Part shown: in pieces, positions 47,280 through 60,027 of the stretch
Layout of the letters: every line of letters begins with the position of its first letter
Numbering within the stretch: the first letter of the stretch is position 1
Assembly (NCBI GenBank): GCA_028622995.1
Contig: JAJQJQ010000011.1
Location: 4,898,001-4,962,000 of the forward strand
DNA length: 64,000 nt
DNA from: Panagrolaimus kolymaensis
Taxonomy: Eukaryota > Nematoda > Chromadorea > Rhabditida > Panagrolaimidae
Direction of reading: 5' to 3'
Notes under the pieces: model-generated
Database searches by the model: none
What the model saw: only the letters and a program-made list of their open reading frames with translations
What the model was told of the DNA's origin: nothing
Made by a program: the position numbers and the translations under genes

Positions 47280-48934
47280 CTAAAAATAGAAATTTTTTTT
47301 AGTAAAGAATTTATTGATTTAAAGAAAGAAAAAGTTTAAAATATTATAAATTTTTTTAATTATTTTTTTCTCTTTGCATAATTATATTATCGCCGAAGGG
47401 AATTGAAATCCACGAAAAAAAAGCGTGTAATCACACCCTCATCCCGCGGAAGAACATTCACGTAACAAAAGTGAGAAAATAACATATTAAAATAACATGG
47501 ACATGCAGGCGTGGTTAAGGAGAAAAATAATATTATTAAAAAAATAGAAAGTTTATTTTCATTTAAGGAAAAGATGATTTTTTTGAAGTGATAACACATC
47601 TGATAGAGTAGGAGCAATTAATTTTTCAAATACGTTCGAGATAGTTATCAAGCAAAGTTTTATTTGAAAAAATATTTATTAGCGTAGTTTGTGATTGAGG
47701 AATGCGTGAAAAAAATCATCATTTATAACAAAGATCAAGAAGCTCTTACGTAATGATCTTTGAGTTTACTACCATATAAAAATGGGGATGTACCATATAA
47801 ATGAAGAAAAATGAAAGCATAATTTCTATATTATCGCAAGCCATGTGTCTGTTTGAAAATTATATTTAAAGAATAGGTTAAAGAATTTTTAATTATTTAA
47901 TATTAAAAAAATTAACCAAAGTGGGATAAATTAAAATTTTTAAGAATATTAAAAACTGAAAATATTATTCCCCAGATTCATTGATTTTGTTAAACTTAGA
48001 AAACATGCATCATTGAAAAATAAGACTGATAATCATATATTTATTTGGAAATTTCAAAAACGAAAAAAAATGTAATAAATCACTTTTACTTATTATCCAC
48101 AATTGACATATTTTATTTGATCCGCCTTCAAAGAAGGGATTGAACTTAATTACCCTCATTTTTTCCGTTTCATTTCCTCCAATCAAAACGCACTTTTCTC
48201 GAGGTAGAAAGAGAGATCATAATAGCCCACTCACTCTCTTTTTTTCGGATATCATAAATCTCATTTTCTTAATTAAAAACATGGGAATTTATATGGTTGT
48301 CCTCTTTTCTCTTCTCATTTTTTTCTTTCTTTTCTCCTCTCTTGAATGTGAAAGCATTTCATTTATCTGCTTTTTCATTTTTAAGTTAGAGACAGATGCA
48401 AAACTTTTCTCATCTCATCCTATCGTCTCACGCAATCTTATTTTACCTGAATTTGGCGGATTGCCTTAAGTAAAAAAATTCTTGCTTTCTCATTTTTTTA
48501 CGCCTTTTAGGAGGAGGCATTCAACCGAAAGTGCAAGAATGAAAATTAACGGTGGTCATACTTTTTTTTCTTTGATGGGAAGAAAGAAATATATAAAAAA
48601 AAAACGCGGGATTCTAACTCCTCATTTTCATGCTTGAATGAATAGCTTTTTCTCCTTTGTTCATTTATAAAAAAAAATTAACGAGCTACCGTAGATTTTA
48701 CTGGCGTAGCGATGAGCTCATTTTTGATGGTTACTACTAACATGTACAAAATTTTTGGTAATAAAAATTTTTTATGGCATTTGTGTAACCGCTGAAACAA
48801 AACGTAATAAAACATGGATTTGAATACTAAATAAAATGGAGCGGAAAAAAGATAAATGTCGCACAAGAAGAGTAAAGACAATAAAAATAAAACAGTTTTT
48901 TATGAAGTATAAAATTTTTTTTGCTGTTGATTAT

Positions 48935-49290
48935 AAATCTCCGATTTAATATACTCATAATTTGGGACAGTAACGATAGAAATCGAAAATAAATTTGCTT
49001 TATTTACTTTCACTGGCTGGTTTAAAAAATATTTTGTCAAACCAAGGCTAAACGTAAAGACGAGCACGATAATGAAGCTTTCAATAATGTTAGCTCTTTT
49101 TATTCTGGTTTTTGAAGAAAATTAGATAAAATAAATATTAAAAAATAAATAAAGTTTCTTAGATGTAAAAAATATCGGACTTCATAGACTCATAATTTTA
49201 GACAGTAAAGAAAGAAATCGAAAATAAATTTAATTTATTTACTATCAATACCATGTTCAAAAAAGTATTATGCCAAACGTGAAGATGAAT
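48935..49290. repeat. Two diverged direct copies of a GATAGTAA-type repeat
   Basis: About 48935-49063 and 49171-49290 align in the same orientation. Shared blocks are the ACTCATAATTT, GACAGTAA, GAAATCGAAAATAAATTT and TTTATTTACT series, with the unit repeated every ~235 bp. The flanking GACAGTAA and TTTACTATC bases resemble the ends of the element in the DOMON intron, so they may be older members of the same family. Confidence 0.6.
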
Positions 49291-50402
49291 TTTTATTTAA
49301 AAGTATCAAATGCTCAAGTAAATAAAGTTTGTCAATTTATATCTCTTTTAAAAACCAAAAGTGTCTATACTTTAGTTTTTAAATCCTTGACGAGTTGATA
49401 ATACAATTAGACTCCCTGGGAAGTAAGTAAATTATAAAAAGAAAATACAAGAAAATTGGCATACAAAAAATTGCTCTAAAAGAAACAGTGATTTTTTTAA
49501 AGATTTCTCACAGCCTTAGCCTTTCGCTAAGACTTAATCTAAATTTTTGATGAAAAAAAAATTAACCTACAAAAAATCATGTTAGAATTTTTTATGGATT
49601 GTACTTTCAATGTGGTTTAAAGAAAGTGTACAAGCAACGAATGAGATGGATTAAACAAAAAAAAAACAAAGAAAACATTTCTTTTTCTCCTACCAAAACA
49701 TCAGAAAAAAAATTCTTTTGCAAACGTGATGTTAATTAAATTATCAAGAGACAACCGTACAAATAAGCAGGAGAAAAAAAGAAGAGAAAATTAACACTTT
49801 TTTTATCACCATCATTCTTCTTCCACGAAGAGAAAAAAAAGATAATAAAAATAATCTCATTTGGTTGAAGAAAAAAAGAAAAGAAAAAGAGTATACGATT
49901 CAAATGTTTTCCTTTTCTTATTGGTGATTTTTCTTGTTGAATTCAACAAAAGATTGTTATTTTCGATATGAGGTTAAATTGTTCTATCTTCTTTCTTTCT
50001 CACATACACATCCTTTCTTTCGCTTGAACGATTTTTTTTTTTCAAACAGAAATAAGAGTGCAAAAAGTTTCTCATTCATCATCAAAAAAATGGAAGCAAG
50101 CACGAGTCAGTCATTCACTAAAACACCGGTATTTTTAAAAATCAAATGCCTTCCAACAATGACAAATATTTTTCTACTACATAGGTAGCAGATGTTAGGT
50201 TCGGTAAATTTCAAAAGAATTTTAAGAAGGGTAATTAGTTTAGACTTTGGAAACATTTTTTTTTAAATTTTGACCAAGAATATTGTCGTGAAATTTTTTT
50301 AAATTTGTTTCTGACGTATTTCGATAATTTTCAAATGAGTTTCATATTTTAAAACTGATATTTGTTGACAGTAACATAGCTTTTCAATCTTTAAATCTTT
50401 CT

Positions 50403-50480
50403 GTTTACTATTAAAGGAGAGAGTAACATTTAAAAGTGGGATTTAAATTTTTTGTTACTATTCATCTTTATGAGTGCAAC
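50403..50480. mobile_element. GATAGTAAC family, copy B (partial)
   Basis: It aligns along its whole length with the right part of copy A, including GAGAGTAACATTTAAAA and TTTTTTGTTACTAT, with roughly three quarters of bases equal by eye. A left end is not well preserved (a GACAGTAACA sequence near 50370 may be it). Confidence 0.6.
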
Positions 50481-50590
50481 AATATGTTTATGAATCAATG
50501 CGCAGAATTTAGACTTATGAAAGCAAAAAAAAAAACTGCAAAAAATATTTTTATTTATTGTGATAATACTATAGATCCTTGAACAAAAAT

Positions 50591-50970
50591 TTATTGAATA
50601 CTTTCTTCAATTGCAGCAGCCCCATCGGAAGTTCTTTTATAAAGTCCAAAAAGTTCTCGAATTGTGTCTGGGTCTAATTTTTCCATTACCCGACGAAGTC
50701 GCTTGGTTCTTTTAACGCTGTCGCTCGTTTGATCAATTTTTATTAAATCATTTATGGCTGTTCGAGCTTTAACAGAAATATCTTTGGTTAATTCTTGAAG
50801 TTCTTCTAAAAACAACAATAACAACAACGCAAAATGGAAAATTTAATTTTTGTCTAGAATGCAAAACCAACCAATAACTCACCGATAGGAACATCAAATG
50901 TATGTCCAAAAACTTTGCACGTCGTCAATAAACAAACTAGTAAAACCGTAAATAACAAAATTTTAAACAT
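50591..50970 (-). CDS. Small secreted protein of unknown function
   Basis: Exons 50970-50883 and 50805-50591; 100 residues. A clear signal peptide (MFKILLFTVLLVCLLTTC) precedes a mature part of about 78 residues that is helical and charged, with one Cys at most and a basic KRTKRLRR stretch. The family is not recognised. The intron has GTGAGT and TTTTTAG ends and keeps frame. The short helical charged form would fit a secreted effector or a fatty-acid-binding-like helical protein, but I have no motif for either. Confidence 0.65.
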
Positions 50971-51387
50971 CACAAAAATGGATTTTCTCCGAGTTGTTTG
51001 AATTGTGCGAAGATGATCCTCCTGGGATTTTTGAAATACAAATAGAATAAAAAAAATATAAAGATTTGTTTAAATACGAAGATGGTAAGCAAAGCGATGA
51101 CACGTCAAATGATCAACATTATTGACAGGTTGAAATTGACGCGAATGTTTTTTTTTTGCGTTTTTTGCGATCACACGAATTCTTTAAAAGATGGTTTAGA
51201 AAAATTTTTGTAAAGAAATACAATTGTGAGTGCAATGAAATAGTTTCAAATGCTTTTTATTGTTGAAAAAAAAAGTTATGCTTAACAAAAATCGATTTAT
51301 TCAGCAGCTCTAACAGTAAGAAGTGTACGTAGTGAAAGAAATAGATTGACTTCTAGTGAACGAGAATATCTAAAGCAACTTATAAAC

Positions 51388-51488
51388 ATAGATAGTAAAG
51401 CAAAGAATAAAAATGAAATCTTTGAATTACTCTCACTCATGAGAGTAATGAAATAAAACGAATTTCAAATTTATTTGTTACTATCTAT
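51388..51488. mobile_element. GATAGTAAC family, copy C (near-palindromic)
   Basis: The ends ATAGATAGTAA (51388-51398) and TTACTATCTAT (51478-51488) are perfect inverted repeats. The centre ATTACTCTCA/TGAGAGTAAT (51426-51435, 51440-51449) is a second perfect pair with a 4-nt loop, so the 101-bp unit can fold along much of its length. It shares TTTGTTACTATC and GAGAGTAA with copies A and B. Confidence 0.7.
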
Positions 51489-51673
51489 TTTTGTCAGCAT
51501 GTTAAACTTTGCCAAATTATTACTTTTTTTTTCATTTTAATTATTTTTGTAACTTTCAACTTGATAGTAAGTTTTTTTAAATAAAAAACGTAGCCATCCC
51601 AGAAACTTTGTTTGTGAGCGACCTTTATAATCAAATGATTCACAAAAAATTATGCAATCCAATCGCTCAAAAC

Positions 51674-52471
51674 ATGGAAGATGACAATGGTTGTATCCAA
51701 AAAACCATACGTACGTATTAAAATTGAGTCCAGTTTTTTTCGACTAGATCTGAATGTTATTAAAGGGATCAAAAAAAGTTGTGACGCAGTAAGTTTGAAT
51801 GCGAATCAATCAAATTCCCTCAACACAAATAAAAATTGGACATTTCATTGTTTTTTTACATTTAAAAAAATTCAAATCAAAATTTAATTGGAGTCAATAA
51901 AAATTAGTCAATTTCCGCTGTATTTTATGTTTTTGTGAGTAACACTAAAATGAAAATTCGATTTTTTAAAAGTAAAAACCCCTCGCAATATCAAAAGAAG
52001 AAAAAACACGAGGATTCCTTACTTTGTTGGAGTGTTCAAACACGCGAACAAAAAAATATATTAAAAAATGCAATGTGTTTTTATTTGTTCGCTTTTGAAT
52101 TAAAAATTTTTGGATTAGCAAATAAAAAAGATTTTTTTTTTGCAATCTTTTATTATCGCTTTTTGAGGCTGCCCACTTTTGTAAGGCATGAATGATTTTT
52201 ATTTGTAATCAAAATTGCTTACAAGTTTATAGCTGATTTGTTTCCATCATTTGCGTTTTCTATTGTTACAATCCCAAATAGCCCTGGAGTTGTGAGTTAA
52301 ATAACTTCTATTAATTGTTAGCCATCATCAGTTGCATTACCATCTTATCGCTCTTTGGAATTCGATCCAAATTTATGCGATGAGTTGTTTCAGAATCGTT
52401 CTACAAATTTTTTGTACTCATTGAACCTTTTTATCAATCAAGCGCGCGCATATTTAAAGCATTCAAAGTAA
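51674..52471 (+). pseudogene. Possible gene relic or small multi-exon gene
   Basis: Some pieces look like exons but do not join into one frame. An ATG exon 51674-51710 could splice to 51748-51788 (43-nt or shorter spacing, GTACGT...CTAG then GTAAGT). Near the right, 52233-52291 and 52322-52471 join well (GGAGTT|GTGAGT, then TTAG) into a stretch containing PSSVALPSYRSLEFDPN that ends at TAA. An 86-codon frame lies between. No phase-consistent chain links the two ends, and no family is recognised. It may be a decayed gene, or chance splice-like sequence. Confidence 0.25.
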
Positions 52472-53559
52472 TTCAAAAAATTGCATTCCTTTTTTATTCC
52501 CTCTCGACATATTCGTTTTTGTATAAGCTTCACTCAAGCGGGACTTTTAGATGTTTTTCAACCATTTTTTGGTTCCACCCATCTTTCATTTTTATTTCGT
52601 CAATATTTATGTTTTTTTGTTCAAAAATTTTTCTTGTCACTGTTGTTGAAGGCAATTAAGTTGTTATGCTCTGATGTTTTTCTCCCATCACCTTTTTTGC
52701 CTCGCCTTAACTCATGTTACCTTAACCTTTTTTTAATCCTCTTCGTATCTGAAACTTACCTCGTCTGGGAAGTTTGTCTTTTCGATGAAACAAAACTAAA
52801 TCAAGCTCAATGTTCAATTTAAAATTTTTTTAATGTTTACTTTTATTGTGATCTTATTTTTTTTATTTAGTAAAGTAAGGTAAGCGGGGCTTTAATCTTA
52901 TTTTTTTTAAAGATTCATTTAAACTTTTGACATTTTTTTTCTTGTAACTTTTTTTTGTTAAGGAATTTTTAAGGTTTTATTTTTATTTTATAGCTTAGTT
53001 GAATGTAATTGTTTAGGTAAAACTTAGCAGCATTTTCTGCCCTGAATTTATTTATTACTTTGTGTTCTTTATTTTTTTCCATAAACCCACCTTTATAGTA
53101 GACAATATACTAAATATTGATGCTTTGAATTAAGATCATTCCAGTTTAGTTTGGGTCATTTACTTCTTTGTTCCCGTTCCCTTTTCCTCATCTATTTAAG
53201 CAGCCTTTTTTTCCTTCAATTATTGTTCCTGTTTGAACAAAGAAAAAGCAAAGCTGCAATCAGAGCGTTCAAGGATTATTAAAAAAAGTAAAGCAAGAAT
53301 GAGAAGAAAAAAATAGGTAAAAAAGCTCACTGTTTTCCTTTTTTTTGCGATCGCGATCATGAAAAAAGGTTTTCTCCTTCGTTTTTATCGTGAATTTTTT
53401 TTTGTTCAAAATAGCCGTTTCCTCTTTTAGAAAAAAATAAAAGTGTTAGCTTCAAAGTGAACAACTCTGTGTGCTTTGTTGATTGAGAGGGCTACTACTT
53501 GAAAAGTGTTGTTAAGAAAATTTTGTAAAAAAAGCAAATGAGAAAAAAGTAAAAGAAAT
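52472..53559. other. AT-rich upstream region of the ATPase-like gene
   Basis: No supported gene; T-rich low-complexity frames only. Presumably contains the promoter of the gene that starts at 53560. Confidence 0.5.
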
Positions 53560-56500
53560 ATGTTACTCATGGAGGAATCAAAACATAAACCGTCGCCATT
53601 AAGAGGTGAGTAAATTAATATGTTATCATGTTGCGCTTATTTTATAATTAATTTCTTTGTAAAGGCCTCATAATTCAATACTTTGTCATTTCTTTACATC
53701 AAAATTTTTATACCGTAGCAATGTGAGACAATTTTTTTATTTAGGCATTATTGATTGTTTGTAAATCTTCCATTGTTGACTTTTAAAGTCACATACCTTT
53801 TTCAAAGTCCAACAACATTTGCTATTTTAATGAGTTTATTCTTTTTTATTTTTGGAAGATGTTGCAAAATGATAATAATTTTTTTATTCATCAAAAGTTT
53901 TACTTGCCAATTTTCTTCTTACTCCTTTCTTTTTGTTTTTGTTTCCGCGTGTACATAAATTTTCACTTGCGCTTTCTTTAAACCAAACTGACTGAATGAA
54001 CTCTTGATTTATCATGCAATTGTCTCCCATCCATTCTTTTTCTCTTTAATTCCTATAGGAATTGATAGGAGCCAATTTAAAAAATTAAACAAAATTGAAT
54101 AACAAAAAAATAGTTTGGATGTTGCAATTTTTGGTCTAAAAAGAAAAAAACCAGAATATTTCCTAAAGGGCTTGCTTTTAACATGTTTTTTTAAATGTTG
54201 TTTGTTTGTAAACATTTTTCGAAATTTCAAAAATAGTATCCATTGTTAACCTAAAATTTTTATCATAGCTTGTTGTCTTCTCTTTTTTCATTTTTTCATT
54301 TTTTTATAATGAAACGATCTCATTAATTTTTTGAAAGAAAAAAAGAAGAAGGAACAAGTTCCCATTTTTGGTTTTGAAGTTAAAAAAAGTGTGCGCGCTT
54401 GTTGTCGTTCTAGTCTTACACACCGCTCCTTCATCAACCATTTGCTCCCAAAAAAATTCTCCCATAAATTTTGTTTCACTTTCACCCACACCTTGGACCT
54501 TATTACCATCTTCAATTGTTGTGATCCTTGGGCTTCATTTATGATGATGATGACCTGACTAAACTATAATATTTAGGTACTACCCTTTTCTCTCTTTCCA
54601 TCGCCAAATAATACATTTTGTTCTCAATGTAATCCCCAACCTGAAAAAAACGGGGGATTTTCTCTCGTTCGATTTTATTTTTACTTTTTTGTTCAAAAAT
54701 GAGTGCGATTGTCCTTGTAAAATATAAATCACGTTTTTTTCCATCCATTCAATTGAAAAATCTGAACAAAAAAAATAATTAAAATTTTTTTACAATTTTT
54801 TTGTTACATTTAAAAAATCTTTTGTTTTACATTATTGATTAGTGATCTTATGAATTTAATTTCGATAGTTAAAAAAAATTAATTTGATCATTTATCATTT
54901 TTGCGCTTCACTTTAAAAAAAAGGTGTATGTATGGTTAATTTACAATTCAATTTTTATTCTTAACGTTGTTGCTAATTTGTTTGGGAACTGATTTTTAAG
55001 TTGCTCAAGTTAAAAAAAATGCTAAATTCCACCTGTTTTCGATTTGTTTCAAACCCTTGATACCCGTTCTGATTTTAATTAGGTGTTTTTTTAAACCAAT
55101 AAAATTCCATCTTTTTTTGCCACCAAATCATAGTAATCCGCTTGCTTTAATTACGATAGCTCATTTACCAAGAATTTAATAGGCGAATATGTTTGTCTTG
55201 AAAAGTCGAGAAAACCAATTTTAAAAATAACTCTAATATTCCTCCATTTCCAAAGTCTTTAGGGAATTTAATATTAAACCCTTTTTCTGCCGCTCTTTTG
55301 AACTTTTGCAAAAACGTTCTTCTGATCTTTGCGCACAAATATTTCTTCTTCATAAACCATAATTTTTTTTTCACGTTTGAATTTACTATATATTCTTACA
55401 AAAGGTTTTTGGGTTTAAAAAATAATTTCAAGCTTTTATTTTTTCCAACAATAAAAAAAATTTAAAAAATGCAAATCCGATTGTTACACATCAAAAACGT
55501 TTGGAGAAATGAGGAAAAAAACTAGAAAAAAACATATTTTTTTGGTTTAAAAACGTTAATCCTTAATATTGGTTTTGCCTTATTGAGTTATTATCGCCAT
55601 CATCCAACCAATATCATAATCATTCCTGGAAAAAAAGTGAGAGGAGAAGGATTTTCAACTAACAACATTTTTCTCTTATTTTTTTTACTAAAAAAGTGTG
55701 TAAAATATTGTTTTTTCTTTGGTGGTCAATAAAATTAAAGTTATATTTTATTTATCCTCTCATCTTCCAACTTTGTCGTACACTTACATATTGCGGAAAT
55801 TTTAATTGTCTACTTTTTATTGAAATAGCAAATCGAAAAAGGTACTAGCTAGCTTCTATTAAATCTTATTAAATGTTTTTTATCCATCGATTTTTTTACT
55901 TTTTAAACTGATTTATGAAATATTTATTTTAGATTTGCGGCGGTTTTTCACACGTCAAATCGAAAAACTTAGAAATTCTCAAATTAAAACAGTTCCGTCA
56001 CAAGTAATAATAAACGTAGGAAATATGCTTCAAAGAAGAAAAAAATCAATGTTTTCAACGGGAAGGCAAAAAATGAAAGATGTCTCAGAATCATTTCAAC
56101 AAAATTTACTTCGAGTAAGTTTTTTTTAAAGAAGAACCTAAAGTTGCTTGAAGAGAACATAAAAATAGAGAAAAAGAGTGTAAAGCTCCTTTTAGTTAGT
56201 TATACTGAATTTTTCATTTTTTAGGACATCAAGCTTTTTTTTCCATTTCTCGAGCATCAAATGTCCACGGTTCAGCTAGTTGATATTTATCCCTTATCTC
56301 GTATAAATCCAATTCAACCCACTCATTCAGTTGGACTCAACGATGATGAAGCTGAAATAAAGCTTTCAAGTGCAACAGAAAAAAATATAATATGCCCAAA
56401 AAATCGTAAAGGTGGAAAACTGCAAGCATTTTTACACCAATTTAATAATACTTTTCGAATTCTATTATTAATTGCAACAATATGTTGCTTTTTAATATTT

Positions 56501-59500
56501 GCATTAGATCGATCTCATACAAAAGAACTTGCTATGGCAATTATATTATTTACAGTATTAATAATTATGTGTATGATAAGCTATTATGAAGAGTTAAATA
56601 CTATTAAACAAATAAGCAGCTTTCAATCCATGATTGCTATTGATTCAACTGTAATTCGATGTGGAAGAAAAATTATTGTACCAGCAGAAAATTTAATTGT
56701 TGGAGATTTGGTTTGGATTGATACAGGTGATCGAATTCCTGCCGATATGAGGCTCATTTATTCTGATGATCTTCAAGTTGAAACTAGTTGGTTGAGTGGC
56801 GAAGTGAGGGAGATTTTAAAGATCCAAAGTATTGATTAAAAAAACTTTAAGGTTGAACCCCTTCCATATCATGATGAACCTGTATCGGAAGATGTTGGAG
56901 TATTTGAATCTCAAAATATTGTTTTTAATGGCTGCTCAGTAACTTCTGGGAAAGGTTTAGGTTTAGTTATACGAGTAGGAAATAGTACAGTAAGTTTATT
57001 TATTTATCGAAAAAATCTAGTGAACACATAAAATTTAGGTACTTGGAAATTTGGTTGAAATAACGTCGAAAGAAAAATCTCATAAATCTCCCCTTCAAGT
57101 TGAACATAATCGCTTTGTTTATTTTATTAGTGTATCGGCAGTTATTGTAGCAGCTATAACATTTTTAGTTGGATTAATTTTAACTAATTTTTCACATGTT
57201 CTATCAACATTTGTTAATGGTTTTTTAATTGTATTAGTTGCATGGGTTCCACAAGGTAAAAAAATTCTTTATTCTTTGAACATCTTTAAACTTATTAATT
57301 ATTTTCAGGCTTGCCTGTTACTTTAACCGCTCAATTATTAATTGTTGCAAGACGTCTTGCTAAATATGGAATGTATTTAAAAAAGCTTGAATTTGCAGAT
57401 ACTTTAGGAATAACTTCTATTTTAATGATAGATAAAACGGGAGTTCTAACAGAAAATGAACTTCGTGTCACTGATTTATGGACTCTTGAAAGTTCAATAA
57501 CCGCTCAAGAAATTATTGAAAATCATCAAAAATCAGTTCAAGCTGGTGAAGCTCAACCAAAAACCAGATATCATCTTTCGGATAATAATAATTGCAATCT
57601 CATTAGTGGAGTTGATGATCTTTATGGGATTTTAATTACAGTTATTTCAATTTGTGATAAAGCAATCATAGAAAATTCTCATCACTCTGCTAAAATTAAT
57701 CCCATTCGAAAAACTCCATCATTTCGTCGAAAGAATTTCCTTTCCATTAATCATGGAAATTTAAAGGATGATGAATCAAAAAAAGCAAAACAATCTTTCA
57801 CTTTAAAACATAAAGATTTAAAAGAAAAATCAATCATTGGAAAAAGCGTTGATGTTGCATTAGTGAAATTTGTTGAAAATATTACATCCGTTGATAAAAT
57901 TCGAGACGATTATGAAATTATTTTTGAAGTTCCATTTTCAAGTCAACGACGATTTCATTTAGTTATAGTTTGTAATAAAAGTAGCAAAAGATCCAGCTCT
58001 TCTGGAGCTTCAAGTTATAGTGAAATGATAAAATATACGGTAATGGTAAAAGGAGCCCCAGAAGAAATAATCATGAATTGTTCGACCGTTGTAACAGAAA
58101 ATGGTGAAGAAAGAATTGATGATGATAAACTTGTTGAATTTGAGGTAATCTTATAAATTATTATTTTTTAAATTTGGTTCACTAACAATTTAATTTTCAG
58201 AAAGCTTTCCTCCAATTTTGTAACGAAGGCAAATCATGCCTTGGTTTTGCTATGAGAGAATTTGAAGATTTTTCTGATACTCTTTTTTACATGGATCCAA
58301 CTGGTTCAAATTTCCCTGATGAAGGCTGGTGCTTTTTAGGAATGACAGCTCTTTATGATCCACCATTACGGGACGTGGCTGAAGCTGTAAAGGCTGCAGA
58401 TAAAGCTGATATTCGTTTATTCATGATTAGTGGAGATCATCCCGTTACAGCTGAAGCTCTTGCTCGTCAAATGCAATTCGATTTTGGTGATGCGAATATT
58501 GCAGCTGCGGATGCATCAATTGCTTCCATCGCCAGTGGTATAGTTGGTGAAGGGGTTGATGTTGAAAAAGTCTCCTCACATAAAAGCAGCTTTGCATCTT
58601 CTGTTTCAACAAATTCCATTCGAATCGATCCCATTGCAAATTTGGAAGTTATTCGAGGTGAAATGGTTAAAGAGCTTTCACAAGCAGATTGGGCACGATT
58701 ATTATCACGAAAGAGAATAGTATTTGCACGAACAACACCAATTCAAAAAATGAATATTGTTAAAAGTTGTCAACTTTCTGATGCAGTGGTTGCAGTTACC
58801 GGTGATGGAGTTATGGCAGCTCCAGCTTTAAAACAAGCTGATTGTGGGCTTTCGTTAGAAGCTGTGGGTTCTATTTTCGCTAAAGAAGCCAGTGATATAG
58901 TTGTGACTCAACCTCAACTTCCAAATATTATAGCAGCCATTGCAGAAGCTCGATTGCTTTTTGATAATTTAAAAAAAACTATCGCATATTCGCTTTCACA
59001 TTTAATGCCGGAGGTTATTCCAGTTTGGTTTACCTTTGTATTAGGTTTTCCACTTGGATTAAATAGCTTACAAATTTTAACCATCGATTTACTCAGTGAA
59101 ATTCCACCATCAATTGCATTGGTATTTGAACCTGCTGAAAGAGATTTAATGAAAAGAGCACCAAGAAAAAAGAAATCCCTTTTAGTTACAAAAGCTATGC
59201 TTGCATATTCATATTGTTTTGCTGGAATTTTTATTAGTATTGGTTGCATTTTGGCTTATTTCACAGTGTTTTGGTAAGGAATTATTTGTTTATAAAATCT
59301 TACATTTGTTTATGTACCATCCATCTTTTTCTTACTGTATCAATATAATAAACTCTCCTTTCATTACAGGGCAAATAGCATTTCATTATCAGATCTTTTA
59401 AATACTGATTCTATTTATTGGTCACCAAATTCCCCAAACCTCACTCTGTCATCTGGAAAAATAATTTCACCCATCGATCAATCCGAAATTTATCAACAAG

Positions 59501-59820
59501 CTTCCGCTGCTTGGCATATTACCCTAGTAGGCTCTCAAGCTTTTCATCTTTTTTTATGTACAACTCGTCGTATTTCCCTTTTCAAACATGGTTTACGCAA
59601 TTGGACATTATTAGCTGCTGTATGCTTTGAAATTGTTATAGTATTTTTAGTTATATTTACTCCTGGAATTCAAGATTTGTTACAAGTTAGACCTCCAGAT
59701 TGGTATATTTGGTTATTTCCATTCGTTGTTGGTGTAGTTTTATTGATATTTAATGAAATTCGGAAATATTTTATTAGAAATTATCCTAAAGATTCAATAG
59801 TTCGTATTTTTAAATGGTAA
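53560..59820 (+). CDS. Na,K-ATPase alpha-like protein with altered pump motifs
   Basis: Exons: 53560-53605, 55933-56114, 56225-56803, 56852-56989, 57039-57255, 57309-58144, 58201-59273, 59370-59820; 1173 residues from the first ATG (a second in-frame ATG at 53569 is equally possible). The P-type ATPase layout of the Na,K/H,K alpha subfamily is complete: membrane pair at about 155-200, actuator domain, membrane helices 3-4, the DKTG phosphorylation site (about 429), KGAPE nucleotide site, SGDHPVTAE, and helices 5-10. Key residues differ: TGES reads SGE, the ion-binding PEGL in helix 4 reads VPQGLP, the hinge GDGVND reads GDGVMAAP, and helix 6 has IDLLSEIPP. It thus resembles the divergent nematode CATP alpha proteins, some reported to act independently of pumping. 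The N-terminus is extended and basic. The first intron is 2327 bp. Confidence 0.9.
53606..55932 (+). other. Long first intron of the ATPase-like gene
   Basis: 2.3 kb of AT-rich DNA without a supported exon; the short frames on both strands lack splice partners. The separation of a 15-codon first exon from the body suggests regulatory content or an alternative downstream promoter. Confidence 0.55.
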
Positions 59821-59889
59821 CAAAAACATGCATGTATATAATCTTTTCACCGGTTTTGATTTACTATCTTGCTTCTTTAATACGGGTTT

Positions 59890-59895
59890 AATAAA
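59890..59895 (+). terminator. Poly(A) signal of the ATPase-like gene
   Basis: AATAAA about 70 bp after the stop; the convergent RING gene ends about 130 bp further on. Confidence 0.5.
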
Positions 59896-60027
59896 TAAAA
59901 ACAAAATATGATAAATCAATTTTTCTTCATATACAAGCTTTTAAAAAAACAATAACGTACAAAACAAAATAATAACAGTAAAAACAATAAAACACGAAAC
60001 AAAATATTAACCGATATCACAAAGTAT

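Larger units (their letters stand above)
47280..50590. other. Repeat-bearing intergenic region
   Basis: No supported gene. It contains the direct repeats at 48935-49290 and a GATAGTAAC-family copy at 50403-50480, both listed separately. The frame at 48140-48469 is Phe/Leu/Ser-rich without splice context and is not called. Confidence 0.55.

Noticed and set aside
48140..48469. Open frame of 109 codons
   Set aside because: Composition is Phe/Ser/Leu-rich and there is no signal of splicing or conservation visible.
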